Positions 42,824-50,952 of a stretch of DNA of 64,000 nt are shown in pieces (the first letter of the stretch is position 1; each line of letters begins with the position of its first letter). Origin of the DNA: an uncultured Bacteroides sp. (GTDB taxonomy: Bacteria; Bacteroidota; Bacteroidia; Bacteroidales; Bacteroidaceae); the NCBI GenBank assembly GCA_949292025.1, contig CASEYC010000100.1, positions 40,629 to 104,628 on the forward strand, read 5' to 3'. The notes beneath the pieces were generated by a model. It worked only from the letters and a program-made list of their open reading frames with translations. It ran no database searches and was not told the DNA's origin. The position numbers were made by a program, and so were the translations under genes.

Positions 42824-43327
42824 ATGAACCAAGACAATAACGAAGAACTTTTCCCCGTCGTGGATGAAGAAGGCAACATCCTGCGCTCCGCCACACGGGG
42901 CGAATGCCACAACGGAAGCAAATGGCTGCACCCCGTTGTCCACTTGCACGTGTTCAACTCGCAAGGCGAACTCTACCTGCAAAAACGTCCGGCTTGGAAA
43001 GACATCCAACCTGATAAGTGGGACACCGCCGTGGGCGGACATGTGGATCTGGGAGAAAGCGTGGAGCAAGCCCTCCGGCGGGAAGTGCGGGAAGAACTGG
43101 GCATCACCGACTTCACTCCGCAAGCCGTCACCCACTATGTCTTTGAATCCGCCCGCGAACGCGAGTTGGTCTTTGTCTACAAGACCACCTACGACGGCCC
43201 CATACAGCCCTCCGAGGAATTGGACGGAGGACGCTTCTGGACAATGGACGAAATACGGGAGACGCTGGGGAAAGGCGTCTTCACCCCCAACTTCGAGGGA
43301 GAAGTGAACAAGGTCATCAGCCTGTGA
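42824..43327 (+). CDS. NUDIX hydrolase
   Basis: A 167-residue NUDIX protein with a complete box GGHVDLGESV...REVREELGI (about 67-89, consensus G-x5-E-x7-REUxEExGU). The N-terminus FPVVDEEGNIL...RGECH and HLHVFNSQGELYLQKR resembles the isopentenyl-diphosphate isomerase-like subgroup, so the substrate could be a nucleotide or prenyl diphosphate. It sits 18 bp after queA. The exact substrate cannot be assigned. Confidence 0.9.
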   Translation: MNQDNNEELFPVVDEEGNILRSATRGECHNGSKWLHPVVHLHVFNSQGELYLQKRPAWKDIQPDKWDTAVGGHVDLGESVEQALRREVREELGITDFTPQAVTHYVFESARERELVFVYKTTYDGPIQPSEELDGGRFWTMDEIRETLGKGVFTPNFEGEVNKVISL

Positions 43328-43411
43328 TTCCTCTGGCAAACCGGCATAAAAAGCAGCAGACACCCTCCTTTCGGAAGATGCCTGCCATTACTTTTTCAGG
43401 TTTGCAAGCGA

Positions 43412-43894
43412 TTACTTGCGTGCGCCCAGTTTGTCATCAATGTAGTAGATGCCAGCCTCTCCGGCTTTCTTCAGCACCTCGACGATGCCGGATGCTGTGG
43501 CTTCCTCTTCCACCTGTTCGCGGACAAAGCCCCAAAGGAAATCCTGCGTGGCCTTGTCTCTCTCGGCAGATGCGACGTCCGTCAGTTCGTCAATCATCTT
43601 GGAAACGCGGCACTCATGCTCATATACTTGCGTGAAGACTTCCAGAGGCGTGCCAAATTCAGTAGGAACCACGTCGATCTTGTCTACGACAGCCGTGCCA
43701 CCCCGCTTGACGAGGTAAGAGGCCATTTCACAAGCATGGTCCTTTTCTTCCTCGGATTGCTTCTTCAGCCAAGAAGCCATGCCGGCAAAACCTTCTTTCT
43801 CCATATAGAAAGACATGGACAGATACAAATGAGATGACCACAACTCAGCAGTAATCTGGTCATTGATAGCCTTTTGCAATTTCTCTGTAATCAT
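43412..43894 (-). CDS. Ferritin
   Basis: A 160-residue four-helix ferritin of the bacterial FtnA type. Ferroxidase-type acidic residues are seen in NDQITAELWSSHLYLSM (Glu17), SEEEKDHACEM (Glu50, His53) and the later VYEHECRVSKMI and EEEATASGIVEVL. It stores iron as a soluble core and protects against peroxide. A -7 box TACTTTTG (minus, 43924-43931) lies 29 bp upstream of the ATG. It is monocistronic and convergent with the NUDIX gene. Confidence 0.95.
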   Translation of the reverse strand: MITEKLQKAINDQITAELWSSHLYLSMSFYMEKEGFAGMASWLKKQSEEEKDHACEMASYLVKRGGTAVVDKIDVVPTEFGTPLEVFTQVYEHECRVSKMIDELTDVASAERDKATQDFLWGFVREQVEEEATASGIVEVLKKAGEAGIYYIDDKLGARK

Positions 43895-44106
43895 AATTCA
43901 ATAAGTTTTAATTGATATCGCTGCAAAAGTAACGAGAATGCAAGGAGATTGTTCCCCCTATAACATTTTTTAATCGGATTTTATGCAGTAGAAAAGCACT
44001 CCGCACGTTTTACGGAAAAATAACAGCTTCGAGCCGATGTTTATGACAGGTTTTTCGTAACATTGCACTCAATTTGAATTTCTAACACGTTTTAATTTAA
44101 CCACAC

Positions 44107-45189
44107 ATGAAGAATCTGACCAAAATCACCAGCTTGCTGATATGCCTCCTCATGCTCGGCACAACCATGCAAGCCCAGGAAAAACAGGTAAACAAAGATG
44201 CCCGATACCTGGAAGGAGCAGTACCTGAGGTAGACGGGAAAGTAGTTTTCACCAAAGAATACAGCATCCCCGGCATGTCGCAAGATGAAATCTTCGACCG
44301 GATGAACCAATGGATGGACACTCGGCTGAAAGAAAACAAAAACAACAGCCGCATCTTGTATGCCAACAAGGAGAAAGGCCAAATCGTAGGCACCGTGGAC
44401 GAATGGATTGTTTTCAGCTCCAGTGCTCTTTCCTTGGATCGCACGCGCATCCTCGCCCAACTGACCGTCCTCTGCCAACCCGAGGCTTGCACCTTCAACA
44501 TCGAAAAAATACGCTACATCTACCGCGAAGGCGAGGAAAAATACGATGCGGAAGATTGGATTACAGACGATTATGCCCTGAACAAGAGCAAAACCAAACT
44601 GATACGCGGCTTGGCCAAATGGAGACGCAAGACGGTGGATTATGTGAATAAACTCTTCACGCAAGCAGCCGATGCCTTGAGCGCCGTGGCGGAAGAACCT
44701 GCCGTGCAAACAACGCCGGACACGACCGAAGTGGCTTCCATCCCCCAACAGCAGGTGGTCATCGTGCCCAAGAAGAAGGTGATTTTGAAGGATAACAATG
44801 CCGCAGCAGTTCCCCAGGTTGCTCCCCAAGTTCCTGCCGGCACGAAAACGGTGTCTCCCGCTGAATTGACAGAAGACCTTATCCAGCCCAATGCCGGACG
44901 GCTGGTCATCATCATAGGCGATGACCCTTTCAACCAAACCATGATGACAGCTAATGCCGGCGGCTCCTTGGGCGAGATGAACGGAAAACGGGTAGTGTTC
45001 ACCATCCTTTCGCCTGACCAATCGCACGAATTGATGGACAGCACGGACGAGTACACCGTCCGCTTCTATCCTAATGGAAGCAATACGCCTTCCGTTGAAT
45101 TGCAATGCCGCAAACTGGCCACGCCCGAAACGCCCGACGGCATGCCTCGCACCTACGTGGGCGAAATCATTAATGCAACCGTACAGTGA
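44107..45189 (+). CDS. Secreted DUF4468-domain protein
   Basis: A 360-residue protein with a signal peptide (MKNLTKITSLLICLLMLGTTMQAQ). About 45-155 is the DUF4468 domain, with a TBP-like fold (VVFTKEYSIPGMSQDEIFDRMNQWMD, GTVDEWIVFSS, IRYIYREGE), found in many Bacteroidales envelope proteins. A Pro/Val-rich linker follows, then a second domain (about 255-355: AGRLVIIIGDDPFNQTMM, KRVVFTIL). Function unknown; periplasmic or outer-membrane-associated. The next gene starts 1 bp after its stop. Confidence 0.88.
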   Translation: MKNLTKITSLLICLLMLGTTMQAQEKQVNKDARYLEGAVPEVDGKVVFTKEYSIPGMSQDEIFDRMNQWMDTRLKENKNNSRILYANKEKGQIVGTVDEWIVFSSSALSLDRTRILAQLTVLCQPEACTFNIEKIRYIYREGEEKYDAEDWITDDYALNKSKTKLIRGLAKWRRKTVDYVNKLFTQAADALSAVAEEPAVQTTPDTTEVASIPQQQVVIVPKKKVILKDNNAAAVPQVAPQVPAGTKTVSPAELTEDLIQPNAGRLVIIIGDDPFNQTMMTANAGGSLGEMNGKRVVFTILSPDQSHELMDSTDEYTVRFYPNGSNTPSVELQCRKLATPETPDGMPRTYVGEIINATVQ

Positions 45190-45190
45190 C

Positions 45191-45382
45191 ATGAATCAGG
45201 AAATAGAAAAAGCCATGACAGGCGGAATTGTCTTCAAAGGCAAGAAGGAACGCCCCAAAGAAGAGCCCAAGGTGAAAACCAAGGCTAAAAAGAAAACTTA
45301 TATCACCGGCCTGCACGGCTCTGATTCGGCCAAGATGAAAGCCGAGATACGGCGCAGGCGGGCCAACCGGCACAAGAAATAG
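45191..45382 (+). CDS. Small highly basic protein of unknown function
   Basis: A 63-residue protein, starting MNQEIEKAMTGGIVFKGKK, rich in Lys and Arg and ending RRRRANRHKK. It starts 1 bp after the DUF4468 stop, so it is translationally coupled. The context indicates a cytoplasmic nucleic-acid or ribosome-associated peptide, but no family was recognised. It is followed by a long hairpin terminator. Confidence 0.7.
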   Translation: MNQEIEKAMTGGIVFKGKKERPKEEPKVKTKAKKKTYITGLHGSDSAKMKAEIRRRRANRHKK

Positions 45383-45408
45383 TCCTTTCTTCATCTCATA
45401 ACAAAAAG

Positions 45409-45462
45409 CGAAGCGGATTTTGTCCCCTATCAGAGGGGGAATATGCAAAATCCGCTTCGTTT
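45409..45462 (+). terminator. Two-stem hairpin terminator
   Basis: Outer stem of 14 bp: CGAAGCGGATTTTG (45409-45422) with CAAAATCCGCTTCG (45446-45459), then TTT. An inner stem CCCCT/AGGGG (45424-45438) makes a branched or stacked hairpin. Confidence 0.8.
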
Positions 45463-45573
45463 GCATCTCAAGATATGGCTGGCTAAAAAATTTTTAATAA
45501 GAATTAATCCTTATCTACACTACTTTTCCGCTGATAGTCGTACCTTTACGCCGAAAACCAATTTTTAATTCGT

Positions 45574-46350
45574 ATGAAACTAAAAAAACTTCTACTGACT
45601 TCCGCCCTATTTTTAGCCGCATATAGTACCATGCAGGCCCAGCAAACCCAAGTAATTGCACACAGAGGATTTTGGCAAACGACCGGCTCAGCACAAAACT
45701 CCATTGCCGCACTGACCAAAGCCGATTCTATCCATTGCTACGGCTCCGAACTCGACGTGTGGCTGACGGTCGACAACCAATTGGTGGTAAACCATGATGA
45801 TATTTTCAAAGGTGTCATTCCTCAAGACGCCACCGCAGCCGTCTGCACAGCTGTCCGTCTGGACAATGGAGAACCTATGCCCACCCTGCGCCAATACGTA
45901 TTAAAAAGCCGAGAATTAAGCACCCGCCTCATCGTGGAACTGAAACCTCACCGTACGCCCGAACAAGAGACCCGTGCCGTCCAAGGTATTGTACGCATGA
46001 TACATGACTACGACTTGGAAGGCCGTGTGGAATACATCTCTTTCTCTTTGCACGCCGTAAAAGAATTTATCCGACTGGCACCTGCGGGCACGCCTGTCTA
46101 CTACTTGAACGGCGACCTCGCCCCAAAAGCATTGAAAGACTTGGGATGCGCTGGTGCCGATTATGCTTTGACAGTATTCCGCCAACAGCCTCAATGGATA
46201 AAAGAGTGCCATGCCCTCGGCATGAAGGTCAATGCATGGACTGTAAATAATGCCAAAGACATGCAATGGCTCATTGAGCACAACGTGGATTACATCACCA
46301 CCAATGAGCCTTTGCTCTTGCAACAAATTTTGCAGGAAAACAAGCAATAG
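45574..46350 (+). CDS. Secreted glycerophosphodiester phosphodiesterase
   Basis: A 258-residue GDPD with a signal peptide (MKLKKLLLTSALFLAAYSTMQAQ). Catalytic motifs: VIAHRGFW (H33), ELDVWLTVDNQLVVNHDD, and LIVELKPH. It hydrolyses glycerophosphodiesters to glycerol-3-phosphate and an alcohol in the periplasm, or acts on lipid-derived diesters. A -7-like TACCTTTA lies about 25 bp upstream of the ATG. It is monocistronic and convergent with the HdeD-like gene. Confidence 0.93.
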   Translation: MKLKKLLLTSALFLAAYSTMQAQQTQVIAHRGFWQTTGSAQNSIAALTKADSIHCYGSELDVWLTVDNQLVVNHDDIFKGVIPQDATAAVCTAVRLDNGEPMPTLRQYVLKSRELSTRLIVELKPHRTPEQETRAVQGIVRMIHDYDLEGRVEYISFSLHAVKEFIRLAPAGTPVYYLNGDLAPKALKDLGCAGADYALTVFRQQPQWIKECHALGMKVNAWTVNNAKDMQWLIEHNVDYITTNEPLLLQQILQENKQ

Positions 46351-46366
46351 GCCTCGCCTCCTGTTT

Positions 46367-46942
46367 TTAATCCACAATCTCGGCATCTTCCACCTCGCCG
46401 TTCCTATGATTCGGCAAAGGCGTATCCTTGGGCCGGCGGCGCGAGAAGCCGAACCAATTGACCAGCTCGGACAGCGCATAGACGAAGCAGGTGGTTCCGA
46501 TGACGATGAACGCCGTGGAGCGTGCGCCAAGCGGGTTGAACAGCGCGAACAAGCCTGCCAACAGGATGAGTACGGGCACCACATAGAATCCTGCCGGCAC
46601 CCGCATCCATCGGCGGGCAGCCGACAAGGCCGCAGTCTCCTGTACGCCGCCCATCAGCAGGATGAACCCCAGCACGTAGGTCAGCAAATCGGCAAAAAAC
46701 GCCGGGGCAATGACCAGCCAAAGCCCGAACAGAAAACTGCCGATGCCCAACAAGGGGAAGCCCCTCCGCTCTGCAGCCGGACGGGCAAAGTGGGCCACCA
46801 CGCTGACAAATGCAGGCACCAGGAACACACACCCCACAGTGATGACCAGGTATTGGGCAGCCTGGTCGGGAAACAACACCAGCACCAAGCCAATGACCAG
46901 CGCACACGCGGCACGCAACAAAGAGTAACTTAAACCTTTCAT
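46367..46942 (-). CDS. HdeD-like (DUF308) membrane protein
   Basis: A 191-residue inner-membrane protein with six hydrophobic segments (ACALVIGLVLVLFP, YLVITVGCVFLVPAFVSVV, LLGIGSFLFGLWLVIAP, LLTYVLGFILLMGGV, AGFYVVPVLILLAGLFALF, AFIVIGTTCFVYALSEL) and a charged C-terminal tail. This is the DUF308/HdeD arrangement of paired helices. HdeD relates to acid resistance in E. coli; no such role is shown here. Confidence 0.85.
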   Translation of the reverse strand: MKGLSYSLLRAACALVIGLVLVLFPDQAAQYLVITVGCVFLVPAFVSVVAHFARPAAERRGFPLLGIGSFLFGLWLVIAPAFFADLLTYVLGFILLMGGVQETAALSAARRWMRVPAGFYVVPVLILLAGLFALFNPLGARSTAFIVIGTTCFVYALSELVNWFGFSRRRPKDTPLPNHRNGEVEDAEIVD

Positions 46943-46977
46943 AATTTCTATAAATGATAATTTATCGGCGTTTTTTG

Positions 46978-47121
46978 GCGCGGATTACGCGGATTTAGCT
47001 TCGCTCAAAACATCGTTTGATTATGCTAAGGAATAGTCACGGATAATCTTTTCACTGTAAAACGCTGGACTCCATTGATTATACAAATAATAAATCCGCG
47101 TCCATCCGCGTAATCCGCGCC
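46978..47121. repeat. Dispersed palindromic element, copy b (144 bp)
   Basis: Terminal inverted arms begin GGCGCGGATTACGCGGATT. The first 87 bp are identical to the reverse complement of copy c (48646-48789) and the rest is similar. Flanks are also shared (TTTATCGG...GTTTTTT on the left, CTAAATTCCTATTT on the right). It lies between the HdeD-like gene start and the trp promoter. Confidence 0.9.
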
Positions 47122-47208
47122 TAAACTAAATTCCTATTTACTTCACCCCGCGAATATACGCCTTTTCAAGGAAAAATGCGTTCAATAAGCAAAAAAAGAA
47201 AGATTTTC

Positions 47209-47239
47209 TTTGCATATTCCAACAATATGCCTACATTTG
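47209..47239 (+). promoter_or_regulatory. trp operon promoter
   Basis: A -33 element TTTG (47209-47212), 19-bp spacer and -7 box TACATTTG (47232-47239), a consensus-like Bacteroidetes promoter, 27 bp before the leader peptide ATG. It probably drives the leader and trpBEGDCFA. Confidence 0.85.
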
Positions 47240-47266
47240 TCCCCGTGAACTAACAGAAAAAAGAAG

Positions 47267-47326
47267 ATGAGACAAATTGCACGTACATATTGGTGGTGGC
47301 GCCCGTTACAACTCCAGCAGTCGTAA
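47267..47326 (+). CDS. trpL: trp operon leader peptide
   Basis: A 19-codon frame beginning MRQIARTY and continuing with three adjacent Trp codons (residues 9-11), then RPLQLQQS and a TAA stop. It lies between the trp promoter and an intrinsic terminator, the layout of ribosome-mediated attenuation: stalling at Trp codons when charged tRNA-Trp is low would favour read-through. A short purine-rich run (AAAAAAGAAG) precedes the ATG. I could not define a unique antiterminator pairing by eye. Confidence 0.88.
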   Translation: MRQIARTYWWWRPLQLQQS

Positions 47327-47376
47327 GAGAGCAGCGCTCGTATGTATATGCCCGAACCATAGGAATAAGACCATCG

Positions 47377-47413
47377 AAGCCCTGTCGCACTTGCGGCAGG
47401 GCTTTTTCTTTTT
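47377..47413 (+). terminator. trp attenuator terminator
   Basis: Stem AAGCCCTGtCGC with GCGgCAGGGCTT (47377-47404), tetraloop ACTT, and a T-rich tract to 47413. It lies 50 bp after the leader peptide stop and 40 bp before trpB, so it must be bypassed for operon expression. Confidence 0.9.
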
Positions 47414-47453
47414 ATCCCAAACAAATTATCAAACCACAAATACACTTACAACT

Positions 47454-48641
47454 ATGAGTTACTTAGCAGATGCCAATGGCTATTATGGAGAGTTCGGCGG
47501 AGCTTTCGTCCCCGAGATTCTCCACCGGTGCGTGCAGGAATTGCAGGACACGTACCTCAAAGTACTGCAAAGCGCGTCTTTCCGCGAAGCATACGAACGG
47601 CTTTTGCGGGACTATGTGGGACGCCCTTCCCCACTTTACCTGGCACACCGCCTCTCCCACCGATACGGCTGCCGGATATACCTGAAGCGAGAAGACCTGA
47701 ACCACACGGGCGCCCACAAAATCAACAATACCGTGGGGCAAATCCTCCTGGCACGCCGGATGGGCAAGCGACGCATCATCGCCGAGACCGGTGCCGGACA
47801 ACACGGCGTAGCCACCGCCACGGTCTGCGCCCTGGCCGGCATGGAGTGCATCGTCTATATGGGCCGCACGGACGTGGAGCGTCAGCGCGTCAACGTGGAG
47901 AAGATGAAGATGCTGGGCGCACAGGTCGTCCCCGTCACCTCGGGCAACGGCACGCTGAAGGACGCCACCAACGAAGCCATCCGCGACTGGTGTTGCCATC
48001 CCGCGGATACATATTACATCATCGGCTCCACCGTGGGACCCCATCCCTATCCGGACCTGGTGGCACGGTTGCAGTCGGTCATCAGCGAAGAAATCCGAAA
48101 GCAGCTACAGGAGCAGGAAGGCCGCGACCATCCCGACTACCTCATTGCCTGCGTGGGCGGCGGAAGCAATGCGGCCGGCACCATCTATCACTACGTGGAC
48201 GACCCGCGCGTGCAGATTGTCCTGGCCGAGGCCGGAGGCAAGGGAGTGGAGACCGGACAAACCGCCGCCACCATTGCCTTGGGACGCATGGGCATCATCC
48301 ACGGGGCACGCACCTACGTCATCCAGAACGAAGACGGACAGATAGAGGAGCCTTACTCCATCTCCGCCGGACTGGACTATCCCGGCATCGGCCCGATGCA
48401 CGCCAATCTGGCCCGGCAGAAACGCGCCATCGTCCTGGCCGTCAACGACGACGAGGCTATCCGCGCCGCCTACGAGCTGACCCGCCTGGAAGGCATCATT
48501 CCCGCCTTGGAGAGCGCCCATGCCCTGGGCGCCCTCGGCAAGCTGCGCTTCAAGCCGGAGGATGTCGTGGTGCTGACGGTGTCGGGGCGAGGCGACAAGG
48601 ATATGGAAACGTATCTGAAATTTGGAGAAATAGGAATTTAG
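47454..48641 (+). CDS. trpB: Tryptophan synthase beta subunit
   Basis: A 395-residue PLP enzyme that joins indole and serine. The PLP lysine is in HTGAHKINNT (about residue 87), and the phosphate loop GGGSNAAG and GRGDKD are present. The frame is open upstream to 47277, but that stretch overlaps the attenuator; ATG 47454 (MSYLADANGYYGEFGGAFVPEIL) matches the family. It is the first structural gene of the operon, as in Bacteroides, and is separated from trpE by repeat c. Confidence 0.97.
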   Translation: MSYLADANGYYGEFGGAFVPEILHRCVQELQDTYLKVLQSASFREAYERLLRDYVGRPSPLYLAHRLSHRYGCRIYLKREDLNHTGAHKINNTVGQILLARRMGKRRIIAETGAGQHGVATATVCALAGMECIVYMGRTDVERQRVNVEKMKMLGAQVVPVTSGNGTLKDATNEAIRDWCCHPADTYYIIGSTVGPHPYPDLVARLQSVISEEIRKQLQEQEGRDHPDYLIACVGGGSNAAGTIYHYVDDPRVQIVLAEAGGKGVETGQTAATIALGRMGIIHGARTYVIQNEDGQIEEPYSISAGLDYPGIGPMHANLARQKRAIVLAVNDDEAIRAAYELTRLEGIIPALESAHALGALGKLRFKPEDVVVLTVSGRGDKDMETYLKFGEIGI

Positions 48642-48645
48642 TTTT

Positions 48646-48789
48646 GGCACGGATTACACGGATTTCACGAATTTATTATTTATATAGCCAATGGAATCCA
48701 GTGTTTTACAGTGAAAAGATTATCCGTGACTATTCCTTAGCATAATCAAACGATGTTTTGAGCGAAGCTAAATCCGCGTAATCCGCGCC
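48646..48789. repeat. Dispersed palindromic element, copy c (inverted partner of b)
   Basis: A 144-bp element in the trpB-trpE gap, starting 5 bp after the trpB stop. Its last 87 bp are the reverse complement of the first 87 bp of copy b. As RNA it can fold into a long hairpin between two co-transcribed genes. Confidence 0.9.
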
Positions 48790-48832
48790 TAAAAAACTCC
48801 GATAAACATTCATTTAACAAACACCACCCTTT

Positions 48833-50239
48833 ATGAAAACCTATACTTACCACACCAACCACCGCACCCTCCTGGGCGACCTACACACCCCGGTGGGCAC
48901 CTACCTGAAAGTGCGCGACGTCTTCCCGCAGAGCGCCCTGATGGAAAGTTCGGACTACCACGGAAGCGAGAACAACCGTTCGTTCATCGGCCTGTGCCCC
49001 CTGGGCAGCATTGCCATCGGCCACGGCCAGGTGCTGTTCCGCCTGCCGGACGGAGGGCGCGAGAAACATGAACTCAGTCAGCACTACCGCGTGGAGGACG
49101 CGCTGAACGACTTTCTTTCCCGCTTCCATGTCGAAGGAGAATACCGGCACTACTGCGGACTGTACGGCTACACATCTTTCAACGCCGTGCGCTACTTCGA
49201 GAACATTGCCGTCAAGGACAGCCGCGAAGCCATCAACGACGCTCCCGACCTGCTATACATCGTATATAAGTATATCATCGTCTTCCACGACTACCACAGC
49301 GAACTGCTCTTGCTGGAGATGCAGGCAGAAGGCGAGCCCAGCGGCTTGGACTGCGTATCCCGCGCCATCCACGACCGCAACTACAGCGTCTACGACTTCC
49401 GCGCCACCGGTCCCGTCACCTCACCCCTGACCGACGAACAACACAAGGCCAACATCCGCCGGGGCATCGCGCACTGCCTGCGGGGCGATGTTTTCCAAGT
49501 GGTCCTGTCGCGCCGCTTCGAACAACGCTACGTGGGCGATGATTTCAAGCTGTATCGCGCCCTGCGCAGCATCAACCCATCGCCCTATCTGTTTTATTTC
49601 GACTTCGGCGGCTTCCGCCTGTTCGGCTCTTCGCCGGAGACGCATTGCCGCATTGAGGGAAGGCAGGCCGTCATTGACCCTATTGCAGGCACCACCCGCC
49701 GCACGGGAGACCGCAGGCAGGACGAAGCCAACGCACACGCCCTCCTGGCCGACCCGAAGGAGAATGCGGAGCATGTGATGCTGGTGGACCTGGCAAGGAA
49801 CGACCTGAGCCGCAACTGCCACGATGTCCACGTGGATTTCTTCAAGGACATCCAATATTACAGCCACGTCATCCACTTGGTGAGCCGCGTGAGCGGGACC
49901 TTGGAAGAAGGAGCCAACTCCATCCGCGCCTTCATAGACACCTTCCCCGCCGGCACGCTGAGCGGTGCGCCCAAGGTGCGAGCCTTGCAGATTATCAGCA
50001 AACTGGAGCCGCACAACCGCGGTGCCTACGGCGGATGCATCGGCTTCATCGGGCTGGACGGCTCGCTCAACCAGGCCATTACCATCCGCACCTTCGTCAG
50101 CCGCAACGGCGTGCTTTGGTTTCAGGCGGGCGGCGGCATCGTGGCCAGGAGCAATGAAGAGTATGAACTGCAGGAAGTGAACAACAAACTGAGCGCCCTG
50201 CGCAAAGCCATCGAAATGGCGGAAAGGATGAAAGGATGA
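48833..50239 (+). CDS. trpE: Anthranilate synthase component I
   Basis: A 468-residue chorismate-binding enzyme. Signatures: SRRFEQRY, LFGSSPETHCRIEGRQAVIDPIAGTTRR, ENAEHVMLVDLARNDLSR, TFPAGTLSGAPKVRA, and FQAGGGIVARSNEEYE. It makes anthranilate from chorismate with TrpG. The feedback Trp-site region near the N-terminus is short (no clear LLES motif; LMESSDYHG is the likely counterpart). The stop overlaps trpG by 4 bp (ATGA), so expression is coupled. Confidence 0.96.
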   Translation: MKTYTYHTNHRTLLGDLHTPVGTYLKVRDVFPQSALMESSDYHGSENNRSFIGLCPLGSIAIGHGQVLFRLPDGGREKHELSQHYRVEDALNDFLSRFHVEGEYRHYCGLYGYTSFNAVRYFENIAVKDSREAINDAPDLLYIVYKYIIVFHDYHSELLLLEMQAEGEPSGLDCVSRAIHDRNYSVYDFRATGPVTSPLTDEQHKANIRRGIAHCLRGDVFQVVLSRRFEQRYVGDDFKLYRALRSINPSPYLFYFDFGGFRLFGSSPETHCRIEGRQAVIDPIAGTTRRTGDRRQDEANAHALLADPKENAEHVMLVDLARNDLSRNCHDVHVDFFKDIQYYSHVIHLVSRVSGTLEEGANSIRAFIDTFPAGTLSGAPKVRALQIISKLEPHNRGAYGGCIGFIGLDGSLNQAITIRTFVSRNGVLWFQAGGGIVARSNEEYELQEVNNKLSALRKAIEMAERMKG

Positions 50240-50802
50240 AAATCATATTGATAGACAATTACGACTCGTTCACCTATAACCTGGCGCACCTGCTGAAAGC
50301 CTTGGGCGCCGAAGTGGATGTACGGAGAAACGACCAATTCGACCTGAAAGAGTTGGAAGTGTATGACAAGATACTGCTGTCGCCCGGCCCGGGTATTCCC
50401 AACGAGGCGGGACAGATGCCGGAGGTGCTCCGGACGTATGCGGGACGCAAGCCGATACTGGGAATCTGCCTGGGGCATCAGGCCATCGGGGAAGCCTTCA
50501 GCGCACGGCTGGAAAACCTGAAAGAAGTCTTCCACGGCGTGCAGACACCCGTCCGCCTGCTGGACAAAACGGGACTCTTCCAAGGATTGCCGGACGAGAT
50601 TCCGGTGGGAAGATACCACTCGTGGGTGATTGAAAAAAATTCCCTCCCCGCCTGCCTCCAAGTGACGGCCACGGACGAGAACGGAGAGATCATGGCCATA
50701 CGACACAGCAGCCTGGACATCCAGGGGCTGCAATTTCATCCCGAATCGGTGTTGACGCCGCAAGGCGCACAAATCATGAGCAATTGGCTGAAAAGAAAAT
50801 AA
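50236..50802 (+). CDS. trpG: Anthranilate synthase component II (glutamine amidotransferase)
   Basis: A 188-residue class I amidotransferase. The catalytic Cys is in GICLGHQAIGE, with the His-Glu pair in LQFHPESVLTPQG and the oxyanion site in LLSPGPGIPNEAG. It supplies ammonia to TrpE. The ATG lies inside the trpE 3' end. Repeat d follows 12 bp after its stop. Confidence 0.96.
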   Translation: MKIILIDNYDSFTYNLAHLLKALGAEVDVRRNDQFDLKELEVYDKILLSPGPGIPNEAGQMPEVLRTYAGRKPILGICLGHQAIGEAFSARLENLKEVFHGVQTPVRLLDKTGLFQGLPDEIPVGRYHSWVIEKNSLPACLQVTATDENGEIMAIRHSSLDIQGLQFHPESVLTPQGAQIMSNWLKRK

Positions 50803-50814
50803 GAATTTAGTTTA

Positions 50815-50912
50815 GGCGCGGATTACGCGGATTTCACGGATATATTATTTGTGAAACCATTGGCATTCATAATTGATAAAACTTAATCCGTGAAATCCGC
50901 GTAATCCGCGCC
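50815..50912. repeat. Dispersed palindromic element, copy d (98 bp)
   Basis: A 98-bp element with nearly perfect inverted arms (GGCGCGGATTACGCGGATTT and its complement) in the trpG-trpD gap. The central loop region is almost identical to copy e (53416-53517). Confidence 0.9.
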
Positions 50913-50952
50913 CCAAAAACTCCGATAAACATTCATTTAGCATTACCACACA

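Noticed and set aside
47277-47453. N-terminal extension of TrpB
   Set aside because: The frame crosses the trp attenuator terminator and has no similarity to TrpB; the ATG at 47454 fits.
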